Shown piece after piece: positions 7,941-16,088 of a stretch of 64,000 bases of DNA. Each line of letters begins with the position of its first letter. Positions within the stretch are counted from its first letter, which is position 1. The stretch lies in assembly GCA_009778325.1 (NCBI GenBank), contig WRJZ01000054.1:62001-126000 (forward strand), in the 5' to 3' direction. Below the pieces are notes generated by a model that was not told the origin of the DNA, ran no database searches, and was given only the letters and a program-made list of their open reading frames with translations. The position numbers and the translations under genes are program-made. Origin of the DNA: Candidatus Endomicrobium neocapritermitis. Its GTDB lineage: Bacteria > Elusimicrobiota > Endomicrobiia > Endomicrobiales > Endomicrobiaceae.

Positions 7941-8744
7941 TTACTTGAAATTTTCCAAGTTCTGGATGATATTTTCAAACTCAGTCAAAATTCCAAGTAA
8001 CCGCTCGTCAAGGAAAGTCAATGCTTGTTTGCGTATTTCATTTGGAACGCCGTAATATGCTCCTGCAATACTGCCGGTGATAGCTGCAAGCGTATCGCTG
8101 TCGCCGCCGATTGATATAGCGTTGCGGATTGCGTCTTCAAAGGAGACGGATTCAAGAAAAGCCATAATCGCTTGAGGCACTGTATTCTGGCAGGTTTCGT
8201 TGAATTGATAGTTGTCGCGTATGCTGTCAAGTGTGAAGTTCATCGGATAATAGTGCTTATTCACGTATTCTCGTATTTCAAGAATGTTCTTTCCGGCACG
8301 AGCCAGAAAAATACCGGCAACGGTTGCTTCCGCTCCCTTCATACCCTCCGGATGATTGTGTGTTACCTCTGTTACTTTATTGGAAAGCATAACTGCGTCT
8401 TCAAATGATAAAGCTGCAAATCCACAAGCAGAAACACGCATAGCTGCGCCGTTTCCAAAGCTGTTATAGGGTAATGGGTTATCTGAAAATATCCACTGCC
8501 GAAATCTATCGCCATAACTGCAATTCGGGTATAGGCGACCAAATTTCTGCATATTTTCGACTGCAAATGTGCCAAGTCTTGAATAAAAATTTTTACTATC
8601 CAGCAATGCCTTTGCAATAGCAAGGCTCATAATACTGTCATCGGTAACTACGCAATGGTCTGTAAAAAGTTCAAAATCTTTTGTTTTAATGTTATTCCAT
8701 TCAAAACGCGAACCGACAATATCGCCAACGATTGTGCCAATCAT
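7941..8744 (-). CDS. ADP-ribosylglycohydrolase family protein
   Basis: The 267-aa enzyme belongs to the DraG/ARH family, which removes ADP-ribose from proteins or nucleic acids. Visible motifs are the N-terminal metal-site segment GTIVGDIVGSRFEW, VTDDSIMSLA (metal-binding aspartates), NGAAMRVSACG, and the C-terminal GGDSDTLAAITGSIAGAYYG. AAGGATGGCTCTA places the best start at 8744; longer in-frame starts exist up to 8828. As cargo of an integrated element it could reverse a host or phage ADP-ribosylation, but no partner ADP-ribosyltransferase is seen nearby. Confidence 0.85.
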   Translation of the reverse strand: MIGTIVGDIVGSRFEWNNIKTKDFELFTDHCVVTDDSIMSLAIAKALLDSKNFYSRLGTFAVENMQKFGRLYPNCSYGDRFRQWIFSDNPLPYNSFGNGAAMRVSACGFAALSFEDAVMLSNKVTEVTHNHPEGMKGAEATVAGIFLARAGKNILEIREYVNKHYYPMNFTLDSIRDNYQFNETCQNTVPQAIMAFLESVSFEDAIRNAISIGGDSDTLAAITGSIAGAYYGVPNEIRKQALTFLDERLLGILTEFENIIQNLENFK

Positions 8745-8912
8745 TAGAGCCATCCTTTGTTGCCTAATACAAAAAGTTATAAATTTATAAAAGCCTTGTT
8801 CTTCATGTTTCCCAAGATCAGCCTCCAATAATTATATTGGCTTAGAAGCTATTGCTTTTCAGGCTTCGTTTCTCACTTTATGCCATTTCACAACATATAT
8901 CGTATTGTCATT

Positions 8913-10691
8913 CTATTTCAAATCATCAATAGGCGCAAATTTGACATACAACATAACTTCAACATTTTCATTAAGTTCTAATTTCTGCTCTTCGTTGCCC
9001 TCGTATTCTCCGCCTACGCCAAAACCAAACAATTTTAATTCTGCGTTTATTTTTGTTAATTCTGAATTTTGTAGAACGCGCGTTGTACTTGTTTCAAACC
9101 TTTCGTTATGCATTTCCAAAGAGCCTTGCATTCTTTGGCGATATAATCTTTGCCAAGAAGGCTCAGTATGATACCAATATAATTCATTTGGCAAAAATGG
9201 CTTTTGCGTTGGTCGATACGATTGATTTATTGCAATACTTTGCTTTATGCTGTCTAAAAAAGCCAAATCTTTTTTATTGTCATAAGCGCCTGAAGTTCCG
9301 ATAATTGTTTCATTTACGCCAATATGTTTCTGTTTTGAATTGCCACTTGCTTCAGACTTAAAATTTATACTTTCAACTTTCACTTCAGTTGCTCCAAGTG
9401 TTTGCATAATTTCGCAAAATTCTCTAATTTTATCATTGATTAATTCTAACTCATGGTCTTTAAAAGGTATGTATCTGTCTTTTAAGAAAGGGTGTCCTAT
9501 ATAAACTTCATTTTCGATAGGATGTCCTATTGATGAAAAATGTATCCCTGACAAAGACAAATTCTCAATACTTAAAACAGAAATATTTTGAGGGATAGTA
9601 TTAGGCATGATTTCAACAGGAACTAAAACTTTACGCTTAATATAAGGCATTTCTAAAAATTTTTGAGAATACAAATCGTCCATTTCCTTGAAGTCTTTTT
9701 CGCCCATATTTCGCACTTCTTTACCTTGAGAATTTGAAACAAGTAGAAAATCTTTCCTTGCGTCAGAAATTTTATTCAAGGCTTTATATATCTCACCTCT
9801 TAAATTTAGAAACATATCTTTCCACATAGCTTCTTCCAGCGCATCTATTTTAACACTATTTACTTGTTTCAATGCCTCTTGGTAATTCTGCTGTCCCCAA
9901 AAAACCCAAGCAGTATAATAAAACTTGGCAGGTGCATCATCTGGCAGTTCATTAGTTTCTTTCAATAATAAATCCCATTTTTGCTCTACCCTTAGATTTT
10001 CCATTCTTTGAAAAATTTCCATTGCAGCCGCATCATCATTATCAGCAATAGAGACAGCGAGTTTTGCAGTCTCTGTTAAAAGTCCGGCAAATACAACCGC
10101 TACATTATTTAAAATATTATCTTCCTTTTTTTCTTTAACTGATAAAAATGAACCTAATCCAGCACCTATGGGACCAAGCAAGAGAGATCCTAATCCAGTC
10201 ATAGCGCCTACTTTTAACCAGTTTTGTTTGTCATTAACATTAACTATATGGCTAATGTGACATTCAAGAGTATCATCTTGCTGATACCCGTAAAAGTAAA
10301 AGGTTAAATCTTTGTAATCGACCTTGCTTATACTAGTCCACTTCAGAACGTGCATACTTTCCGGCTCGTCATTATCAGGAATAATATATATTGCTTTATC
10401 CGTAACAAAACAGCCTTGAGATATATCATCTTTGCCGTCAAAAAAACCTGTTGGGTTAACATACAAAATTTCCTCATCTTTTAAAACATCAAACTTTGTC
10501 CTTATATTATTTTTTAACGTAAGAGAGAAATTGTCATTAAGTCCATTCCGTTTCCAAAGACTAATAATTACGTCTTTTTCTTGCTCCTCATGTTTTTCTT
10601 CTAAGTTCACAATTCCTTGGCATTCGGCACAATGGCTGCCACCATATATATATTTACAAGTTTTGCATTTTTTTAATTGACGCATTGTCAT
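8913..10691 (-). CDS. Zinc-ribbon / PH-like / helical-repeat protein of unknown function
   Basis: The 592-aa protein starts with a zinc ribbon (CKTCKYIYGGSHCAEC, residues 9-24). Residues about 70-150 look like a bacterial PH-like domain (LKDEEILYVNP...GCFVTDKAIYII). A glycine-rich hydrophobic stretch, VGAMTGLGSLLLGPIGAGLG, follows at about 160-180. Then come TPR-like helical pairs (about 230-330) and a mixed C-terminus. AAAGGAGAAA gives the start; a second ATG two codons later is possible. It is followed on the same strand by nothing, and preceded by the 81-aa double zinc-ribbon gene. The layout suggests a sensor or scaffold near the membrane. The assignment of function is open. Confidence 0.6.
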   Translation of the reverse strand: MTMRQLKKCKTCKYIYGGSHCAECQGIVNLEEKHEEQEKDVIISLWKRNGLNDNFSLTLKNNIRTKFDVLKDEEILYVNPTGFFDGKDDISQGCFVTDKAIYIIPDNDEPESMHVLKWTSISKVDYKDLTFYFYGYQQDDTLECHISHIVNVNDKQNWLKVGAMTGLGSLLLGPIGAGLGSFLSVKEKKEDNILNNVAVVFAGLLTETAKLAVSIADNDDAAAMEIFQRMENLRVEQKWDLLLKETNELPDDAPAKFYYTAWVFWGQQNYQEALKQVNSVKIDALEEAMWKDMFLNLRGEIYKALNKISDARKDFLLVSNSQGKEVRNMGEKDFKEMDDLYSQKFLEMPYIKRKVLVPVEIMPNTIPQNISVLSIENLSLSGIHFSSIGHPIENEVYIGHPFLKDRYIPFKDHELELINDKIREFCEIMQTLGATEVKVESINFKSEASGNSKQKHIGVNETIIGTSGAYDNKKDLAFLDSIKQSIAINQSYRPTQKPFLPNELYWYHTEPSWQRLYRQRMQGSLEMHNERFETSTTRVLQNSELTKINAELKLFGFGVGGEYEGNEEQKLELNENVEVMLYVKFAPIDDLK

Positions 10692-10733
10692 TTTCTCCTT
10701 TTGCGGTTGTATCTATTACCTCTGTTACCTCAT

Positions 10734-10979
10734 TTAATTCAACCGATGTTTTTTGTTTGGGGAATTTGGGCAAATGCCTCCAAGTCCCGCTCCAACAAGA
10801 AGTGAACCGTTATTCCTAACGGCTTTGCCACAATACTTGCAATGCAATATTTTATTACCGGTAGCATTAGCTAAAACATGTTTTTTAGTCGGTGAGTTTG
10901 AACAAATGCCTCCACTGCCTTTTCCAACGAGAAGTGAGCCGCTATTTGCTATTTCTTTACCGCAATACTTACATTTCAT
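10734..10979 (-). CDS. 81-aa tandem zinc-ribbon protein
   Basis: Two near-identical units follow the pattern CKYCGKx(3)NxGSLLVGxGxGGICxNSPxKKH (residues 3-36 and 47-80). Each offers two cysteines, one cysteine and a histidine, consistent with one zinc per unit. AGGAGAAATTT gives a good start. The motif is known to me as a short tail module on various proteins; here it stands alone in duplicate. It lies 43 bases upstream of the 592-aa zinc-ribbon gene (same strand) and 89 bases downstream of a structured RNA. Confidence 0.65.
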   Translation of the reverse strand: MKCKYCGKEIANSGSLLVGKGSGGICSNSPTKKHVLANATGNKILHCKYCGKAVRNNGSLLVGAGLGGICPNSPNKKHRLN

Positions 10980-11067
10980 AAATTTCTCCTCCGACTTTCA
11001 CGCTAATAAAATAGCGCTAATGTCTAATTTTTTATATCTTTCAACTCTTACAACATTTTTTACCAAT

Positions 11068-11190
11068 AAAAAAGGCGACCTGTATATGCGGTTAGAGATC
11101 CACAAACAGGTCGCCCCGGGATTCGTATGCCGTCCGAAAACGGCATACTACTCCCTCAATTGAAGGCGACTATGGTCCTCTAACCGTGTT
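11068..11190 (-). ncRNA. Structured RNA with pseudoknotted intrinsic terminator (copy 1)
   Basis: Read on the minus strand, the order is: strand CGGTTAGAG (11186-11178); hairpin GTATGCCGT/ACGGCATAC (11148-11125, loop TTTCGG); GGCGACCTGT (11115-11106); CTCTAACCG (11097-11089); ACAGGTCGCC (11083-11074); then TTTTTT. The GC-rich helix plus T tract is an intrinsic terminator, and its loop pairs perfectly (9 bp) with the 5' strand as a pseudoknot. A -10-like TGTATAAT lies upstream at about 11312-11319 on the same strand. Copy 2 at 24492-24600 has the same architecture with different bases. Function is unknown. It lies upstream of the 81-aa zinc-ribbon gene. Confidence 0.7.
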
Positions 11191-11426
11191 TGTATTCTAC
11201 AAACTACAAACAGATAAAGGTTTTAACCTTTAACCAAAGCAATATTAAGTTTTTTATTAAGCATTTTTCAATGCGTTTTCGGCGTTTCTCCTATTCCAAA
11301 TTTTATGCTGATATTATACAAAAATATTTTTTAAAATTTCTGCAAGTTTGAAAGAATTGAATCCGCATAAATTAAAAGTTAAAATGTGTACAAATAAATT
11401 ATATTATTGGTACCGGAGCATAGTAC

Positions 11427-12497
11427 ATGAGCAGACGATTTGAAAACCCTAAAAAACAGGTTATGACTATTCCCATATCTCAACCAAGGTATATCCCTGA
11501 ATTTTATTTAGCGCTTTTATTATGTCTCTATGATAAAGGCAGCATCCAATATGCAGATGATTCTGCAAAGAAGTTATGTAGCGACGACGAATTTGCAAAA
11601 TGGCTTTCTAATAATCCACGTTATAAAAAATGTATACGCATCGAGAAAGGCATAGAAGTAATTGCGAGAAACACTGATTCTGACCTATTCACTCCTGAAA
11701 TATTTGCAAGAACCAAAATACAAGTTACCGATAAAAAGTTCTTAGAAAAACTCCTGAAAGAACATGTGCAGCTTTTTGAAGAAGATAAATTACCAATGGA
11801 CTACGATTGCTATGGCAAAAATATTGATGAATGCGTTAAAATATGGCAACCGAAGTATGATGCTCGTGCCGGAATTGTATCTATAGCGATTTCTTCTTTT
11901 GAAACTCCCGATTTAAGAGAATGCGACACGTTGCTATCTTTGTTCTTCCAAGGAGATTTGGTTAAATTTTTATCTGCAAAAAGAAGAATTCAACCCGGAT
12001 GTAGCCGTGAGAGAATTATTCAAGAAGTTGTTTTTAAGGTTAAATTTCTAAAATCTCCAGAGGATATAAGAGATGATATTATAAATCCTTGTAAGTTTAT
12101 TGAATACAAATACTTAAAGATTAATGAAAATACTTTTGAGGTTTTTTATAAAGGCGTTTCTGTTAAGACAGGCGAGAGACCAAGTCCAAAAGATTTTAAA
12201 GTAATGAAATATCTTATGAAGCATAAGTTGCCTGTGGATATAGATAAAGTTTATAGAGAGGTTGAAGAAACAAAAAAATCTTTGCCCGAAAATAACCGCT
12301 GGGGTAATAACCGCGTCGGGGCAATCAATAACTTTCTTGGAATGACTGGAGCAACTAAAGCAATCAGAGAACGCAAAAAAGGTTATTTCTTCTCGGCAAA
12401 AGGCGGAGTATTTGACATAATTTTGCAAGAAAATAAAAATGTAAAAAAAGATGTCAACAGAAAAGTTAAAAAAACTCCCGGAAAACAAAAATCATAA
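11427..12497 (+). CDS. Hypothetical 356-aa mobile-element protein
   Basis: A mostly soluble, charged protein with a lysine-rich C-terminus (KKDVNRKVKKTPGKQKS). Residues about 245-330 contain a helical segment with basic residues (FKVMKYLMKHKLPVD...RKKGYFF) that could be a winged-helix or other DNA-binding fold. I recognise no family. It follows a TATA-rich region with a GTACCGGAG ribosome site and is closed by a strong terminator. It lies between the structured RNA and the replication/integration module. Confidence 0.5.
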   Translation: MSRRFENPKKQVMTIPISQPRYIPEFYLALLLCLYDKGSIQYADDSAKKLCSDDEFAKWLSNNPRYKKCIRIEKGIEVIARNTDSDLFTPEIFARTKIQVTDKKFLEKLLKEHVQLFEEDKLPMDYDCYGKNIDECVKIWQPKYDARAGIVSIAISSFETPDLRECDTLLSLFFQGDLVKFLSAKRRIQPGCSRERIIQEVVFKVKFLKSPEDIRDDIINPCKFIEYKYLKINENTFEVFYKGVSVKTGERPSPKDFKVMKYLMKHKLPVDIDKVYREVEETKKSLPENNRWGNNRVGAINNFLGMTGATKAIRERKKGYFFSAKGGVFDIILQENKNVKKDVNRKVKKTPGKQKS

Positions 12498-12537
12498 AAC
12501 ATATTGAAAAATCATAGCATACTAACAATTATATAAA

Positions 12538-12585
12538 AACCGCTGAAAAGAATAATTATAACTTTTCAGCGGTTGCTTTATTTTT
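12538..12585 (+). terminator. Rho-independent terminator
   Basis: AACCGCTGAAAAG pairs perfectly with CTTTTCAGCGGTT around an 11-base loop and is followed by GCTTTATTTTT. It ends transcription of the 356-aa gene. The remaining 12590-12760 stretch is AT-rich with no ORF and probably holds the promoter of the replication gene. Confidence 0.85.
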
Positions 12586-12762
12586 GGCATATAAACTTTG
12601 TGTTTCTCATCAATAACTCTGATTTTTTGAAACCAAATCTACCTACGAAGTTGCCACGATTATTCTTTTTCTATTCTTTTTTATTCCCAATCATATGTAA
12701 ATTTCCAATAAACGCCTAATCGCTATTCTTTCTCAACTCTTTTCTGCCCTTAGAATGTAGGT

Positions 12763-14250
12763 ATGAAAGACAAAATTCTCAAGTTACCAACAGCAACGCT
12801 TGAAGAAATTGAAGAAGCCCGGCAGACGACGCAATCTCTATGTCCGGACAATTCAGAAGTGTTAGAGATAGATACAATCGCCTTTGACATTCCGGAAGGA
12901 CGGTATGAAATAACGAAACCTATTTTGTTTCGCCCGGCAATAGAAACATTGGATGGTAGGATTGATTGGGACGATATAAAATACCCCAGAAATATTTACT
13001 ACAAACAGAACAAAGACGTATATTTACCTATGGTGTATGCTTGGCTAAACACAACCGTCTCACCGAGAACAAAGGTTCTGCGGGTGCAATGCTCATTTGC
13101 CAAACTTATGCACGGCGATAATCTAATTTCTACTTCGGAAGATACTATACCGGCATTTCGTAAAAGAATGCAAAAGATTTTAGCAATAATGGGCGTGAAC
13201 ACGACGGATTATGCGATAAACGAAGCAATACTTACAAGGCTTCATCCTGCACATAATATGCTAACCGATTACCCCGTAAGTATGATGACAGAAGACCTTG
13301 CTTGCTCCATAGTCCCAAGAAGTATGGACTTACAAGAAAGAACTTTTAGAAATGGCGGGGACATACTGTATTACCACAACGAGATTAGGGAACTCGTTTT
13401 TTACGATAAGGGCAAAGATATTGAAAGATTAGAAAACCGCCCCAAAAGCGCAATATGCGAGGATAAATACCCTGAAAATTATGACAAATACAAGGAATAT
13501 CTTAAAGACAAAAATGTTCCAAGAATGGAGTATAGGTTAAACGACAAAGAGGACATAAAAAACCATATTATTAAGGTTAGCAAGAAAAGCGAGCGTAAAA
13601 AATACGAGGACGGCGTAAAAGTTAAACATCTCAACGGGAAACTATTACAAGCCATTTTATTATACAGGCTTAAAAAAGTCAAAGAAAACATATTTGCTCT
13701 GCCAGCTTACAGACGCTCAATAGATGAATATATTTGGGATATAAAAAGAAATAATCCCGACCTTAGTAATACGGAAATAGATAACAGGCTTCCGGCGGTA
13801 CAAATGTTAGCAGAGAAAGGCTATAAGAAAACGCTTGCCTTTTTAAGAAGCTATTTAGGAGATGAAAGCAAAGCACAAAGGAAAATAGACGAAGCCAAAG
13901 CGTTAAAAGTTAAAGGACATCGCCCCGACTATATAGAAGAAATTGAGAATAGTTTAAAAACGTATAAACCGTTAACGCTGGAAGATTTGGCAGCCGAAAC
14001 GAATACCCCAAAGATAAAGCGTATTAAAGCAGACATGTTTGACTTCTTAACCGTGGAAGATGCGGCGCAAAAACTGCGTTGCAATGAAAGAACAATCCTG
14101 CGTTATATCGGCAAAGGGTTTTTGACTGCCTATAAACTCGGCAACGGATACCGCATAAGACCGCAAGACCTGCAAGATTTTATCATTAGCAGGAAAGTCG
14201 GGACAATCGGACAGCAATCCGGAAGTGAGGGAAAATGCCCGATAACATAA
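12763..14250 (+). CDS. Probable gpII-type (phage/plasmid CRI) replication initiator with C-terminal HTH
   Basis: In the 495-aa protein the region LRVQCSFAKLMHGDNL...ILAIMGV (about residues 106-148), IVRSMDL-like segment, YYHNEIRELVFYDKGKDIERL and PRMEYRL recall the replication proteins of filamentous phages and related plasmids (Phage_CRI/gpII family, HUH nicking enzymes). Residues about 430-480 form a MerR/excisionase-type helix-turn-helix (FLTVEDAAQKLRCNERTILRYI). This would make it an initiator fused to a DNA-binding domain. The family call is from memory of motif order, not a search. The 3' end overlaps the next gene by 16 bases, tying it to the excision/integration module. Confidence 0.55.
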   Translation: MKDKILKLPTATLEEIEEARQTTQSLCPDNSEVLEIDTIAFDIPEGRYEITKPILFRPAIETLDGRIDWDDIKYPRNIYYKQNKDVYLPMVYAWLNTTVSPRTKVLRVQCSFAKLMHGDNLISTSEDTIPAFRKRMQKILAIMGVNTTDYAINEAILTRLHPAHNMLTDYPVSMMTEDLACSIVPRSMDLQERTFRNGGDILYYHNEIRELVFYDKGKDIERLENRPKSAICEDKYPENYDKYKEYLKDKNVPRMEYRLNDKEDIKNHIIKVSKKSERKKYEDGVKVKHLNGKLLQAILLYRLKKVKENIFALPAYRRSIDEYIWDIKRNNPDLSNTEIDNRLPAVQMLAEKGYKKTLAFLRSYLGDESKAQRKIDEAKALKVKGHRPDYIEEIENSLKTYKPLTLEDLAAETNTPKIKRIKADMFDFLTVEDAAQKLRCNERTILRYIGKGFLTAYKLGNGYRIRPQDLQDFIISRKVGTIGQQSGSEGKCPIT

Positions 14251-14552
14251 CCCTTACCACCGAATTGCAAGCAATTATTGAACGGACTGCTCAACAGGCT
14301 GCCGCCGAGGCTGTATCTAAATACAAAAAAGAGGTGAAGCCTAAAAGGACGAACAGAGCGTATCTAAGCATAAAGGAATTTGCCGAGCATTTCGGTATGA
14401 AGAAGCAGACAGTATCTAAACTCATTAAAGAACGCAAGATTCACGCGATAATGCCGCTTGGGACAACAATGTGGAGAATCCCCATAAGCGAAATTGAGAA
14501 TTACGAGAAGAAAAGCAGAATTCAGACGCAAAAGGACATCTTCACTTATTAG
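14235..14552 (+). CDS. HTH excisionase-like protein
   Basis: The 105-aa protein contains a helix_turn_helix_17/Xis-type domain, YLSIKEFAEHFGMKKQTVSK followed by LIKERKIHAIMPLGTTMWRIP (about residues 38-85), the usual form of small recombination directionality factors. It overlaps the upstream initiator gene by 16 bases and lies 13 bases before the integrase, the normal place for an excisionase. It could alternatively be an element repressor. Confidence 0.75.
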   Translation: MPDNITLTTELQAIIERTAQQAAAEAVSKYKKEVKPKRTNRAYLSIKEFAEHFGMKKQTVSKLIKERKIHAIMPLGTTMWRIPISEIENYEKKSRIQTQKDIFTY

Positions 14553-14565
14553 GAGGAAATGATAT

Positions 14566-15678
14566 ATGGCATCATTAAAGAAAAGAAGCAAGCGCTACTA
14601 TATAAGAGACTACGAAAAAAAACCAAAACTTGATGCAAAAGGATTTCCGGTAAGAGACGCCGCAGGAAACATTATCTATAAACGCGTCGATTTATGGATT
14701 AAGTCGTCAAAAGACTTTGAGACTGCAAATAGGCATCTTCGCAAATACGAAGACAACAAAGACAGAGAAAGAATAGGGCTTGAAAAGAAACATATCTCTT
14801 GGCAGGATATCAAAGCAAAATATCTTGCCTATTCTGATGAATATAAAGCTGACGCAAGCCTTGATTTAGATACGCGGGTATTTAAGGACATAGAAGAGTT
14901 TTGCCCGTCGATTTCGCAGATTTCGGACTTAGATATATCGTTCGGCGAGAGATTTTTTCACTGGCTTAGAAACAATAAAAAGAACGCTGACGCCACTATC
15001 AGGCGGAAAGGGACTACGCTTAAAAATCTCGGCAAGAAATTTGTTGACTGGGGAATGATGCACTCCAATCCGCTCAAAAACCTCCGTATTCCCAAAGTAA
15101 CCAATGAGAAAGAAGTAAAATACTGGAAGACTCCGGAAGATATTCAAAAGGTTATAGATAACTCAATCGGAACGTGGAAGACGATAAACATGGTAGGCTT
15201 CTGCATTGGTGCGAGGCTCTCGGAAATTCTTAGCCTGACATGGGGAAGTTTTGATTTCAACACCGACATATACAAGATACAGTCCACTGGGGATTTCCGC
15301 ACGAAAAGTCGAAAACCCAGATTAGGTAAAATTCCAGCAGTTCTAAAAGAGTATTTACTGGCTTTGCGGAAAGAGAACGCGAAAAATGATAAGATTAAGA
15401 CGGACAAAATCGTAGTATATCAAGACGGTACTGTGCCTACAATGGATACCTGCTCTTCCTATTTGCGTAAGTTTTATGGTAAAATAGGTTTCAAAGGTTA
15501 TCATGCGCATTGTCTAAGACACACTTTCGCGGCGCACTATCTCTTGAAGTCTAAGGATATTTACGGACTGTCGAAGCTGCTCGGGCATTACAAGGTTACG
15601 GTAACGCAAGATTATTACGCGCATCTTTTAGACACTTATTTTGACAGTTCTATGACAAACTTTAACCCGTTTGAGTAA
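14566..15678 (+). CDS. Tyrosine recombinase / integrase
   Basis: The 370-aa phage-type integrase has the catalytic arginine in GARLSEILSLTW (about residues 216-227), HCLRHTFA (His and second Arg, about 316-323), LGHYK, and the nucleophile tyrosine in VTQDYYAHLL (about 346-350). The N-terminal part has an AP2-like/SAM-like arm region. A strong AGGAGG lies 9-14 bases before the start. Its gene lies 146 bases from the right attachment core, which matches the 3' end of tRNA-Ser(GGA), so this enzyme most likely integrated the 11.7-kb element. Confidence 0.93.
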   Translation: MASLKKRSKRYYIRDYEKKPKLDAKGFPVRDAAGNIIYKRVDLWIKSSKDFETANRHLRKYEDNKDRERIGLEKKHISWQDIKAKYLAYSDEYKADASLDLDTRVFKDIEEFCPSISQISDLDISFGERFFHWLRNNKKNADATIRRKGTTLKNLGKKFVDWGMMHSNPLKNLRIPKVTNEKEVKYWKTPEDIQKVIDNSIGTWKTINMVGFCIGARLSEILSLTWGSFDFNTDIYKIQSTGDFRTKSRKPRLGKIPAVLKEYLLALRKENAKNDKIKTDKIVVYQDGTVPTMDTCSSYLRKFYGKIGFKGYHAHCLRHTFAAHYLLKSKDIYGLSKLLGHYKVTVTQDYYAHLLDTYFDSSMTNFNPFE

Positions 15679-15823
15679 AGCGAAGTTTCTCACCAGTTTC
15701 TCACACGGTTTGCGGCTTAGTTGTCAAGGTTGTCAGTATTAGTATTTGAAAAATTGCCATACGTTGACGGAGAAGAGCGGAAACGTTGAAAAATCAATGA
15801 GAAGTTAGGGTATAGTATGCTAT

Positions 15824-15837
15824 TCCCTCTCTCTCCG
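15824..15837. repeat. attR core of the tRNA-Ser integrated element
   Basis: TCCCTCTCTCTCCG is an exact copy of the tRNA-Ser 3' end at 4119-4132. The stretch 15679-15823 holds the probable integrase arm sites, and 15838-16088 has no ORF but contains a palindrome at 16007-16031. Confidence 0.85.
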
Positions 15838-16006
15838 TATCAAACCGTTCTCCGTTGACAAAATGCCGTTTTTTACAAAAGTGTCGTCGAAATTTTTTGA
15901 GTTAGTGAGCCTGAGAGCGCCATTTAAAGAACAAATCAGCCAATCTTGCCAAAAACAAACTTTCCATTCTCTGCTTGCAGTTTTTTAGGATCCCTTTCAT
16001 TGTTAA

Positions 16007-16031
16007 ATTCGCTACTCACTGCGTAGCGAAT
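16007..16031. repeat. Palindromic element related to a segment inside DUF1016 genes (intergenic copy)
   Basis: ATTCGCTAC and GTAGCGAAT pair around TCACTGC. Read on the minus strand it encodes FFQIRYAVSSEF, which resembles the DUF1016 segment that holds the same palindrome at 37004-37030 and 42671-42699. Beyond the palindrome no DUF1016 sequence is recognisable. Confidence 0.6.
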
Positions 16032-16088
16032 CTGAAAAAATACGCACGAATAAAAGAAAAAAGCAACGTAAATTATTGGGATTGCTCT

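Larger units (their letters stand above)
4119..15837. mobile_element. Integrative element of about 11.7 kb in tRNA-Ser(GGA)
   Basis: The element is bounded by a 14-bp direct repeat whose left copy is the 3' end of tRNA-Ser and whose right copy lies 146 bases beyond a tyrosine integrase gene. Contents in order: AbiL-like TOPRIM/ATPase pair, a set of tiny plus-strand ORFs, ADP-ribosylglycohydrolase, a 592-aa zinc-ribbon protein, an 81-aa double zinc ribbon, a structured RNA, a 356-aa unknown, a probable replication initiator, an HTH/excisionase-like protein and the integrase. No conjugation or virion genes are seen. An integrative mobilizable or phasmid-like replicon is the best description, carrying defence cargo at its left end. 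Confidence 0.82.

Noticed and set aside
11068-11190. ToxIN-type antitoxin RNA or HDV-like ribozyme
   Set aside because: There are no tandem repeats or ToxN-like gene, and the nested P3 helix of HDV-like ribozymes is missing although the pseudoknot looked similar at first.
4119-15837. Complete inovirus
   Set aside because: A gpII-like initiator and a single-TM peptide were tempting, but no Zot-like ATPase, coat or adsorption genes are visible.
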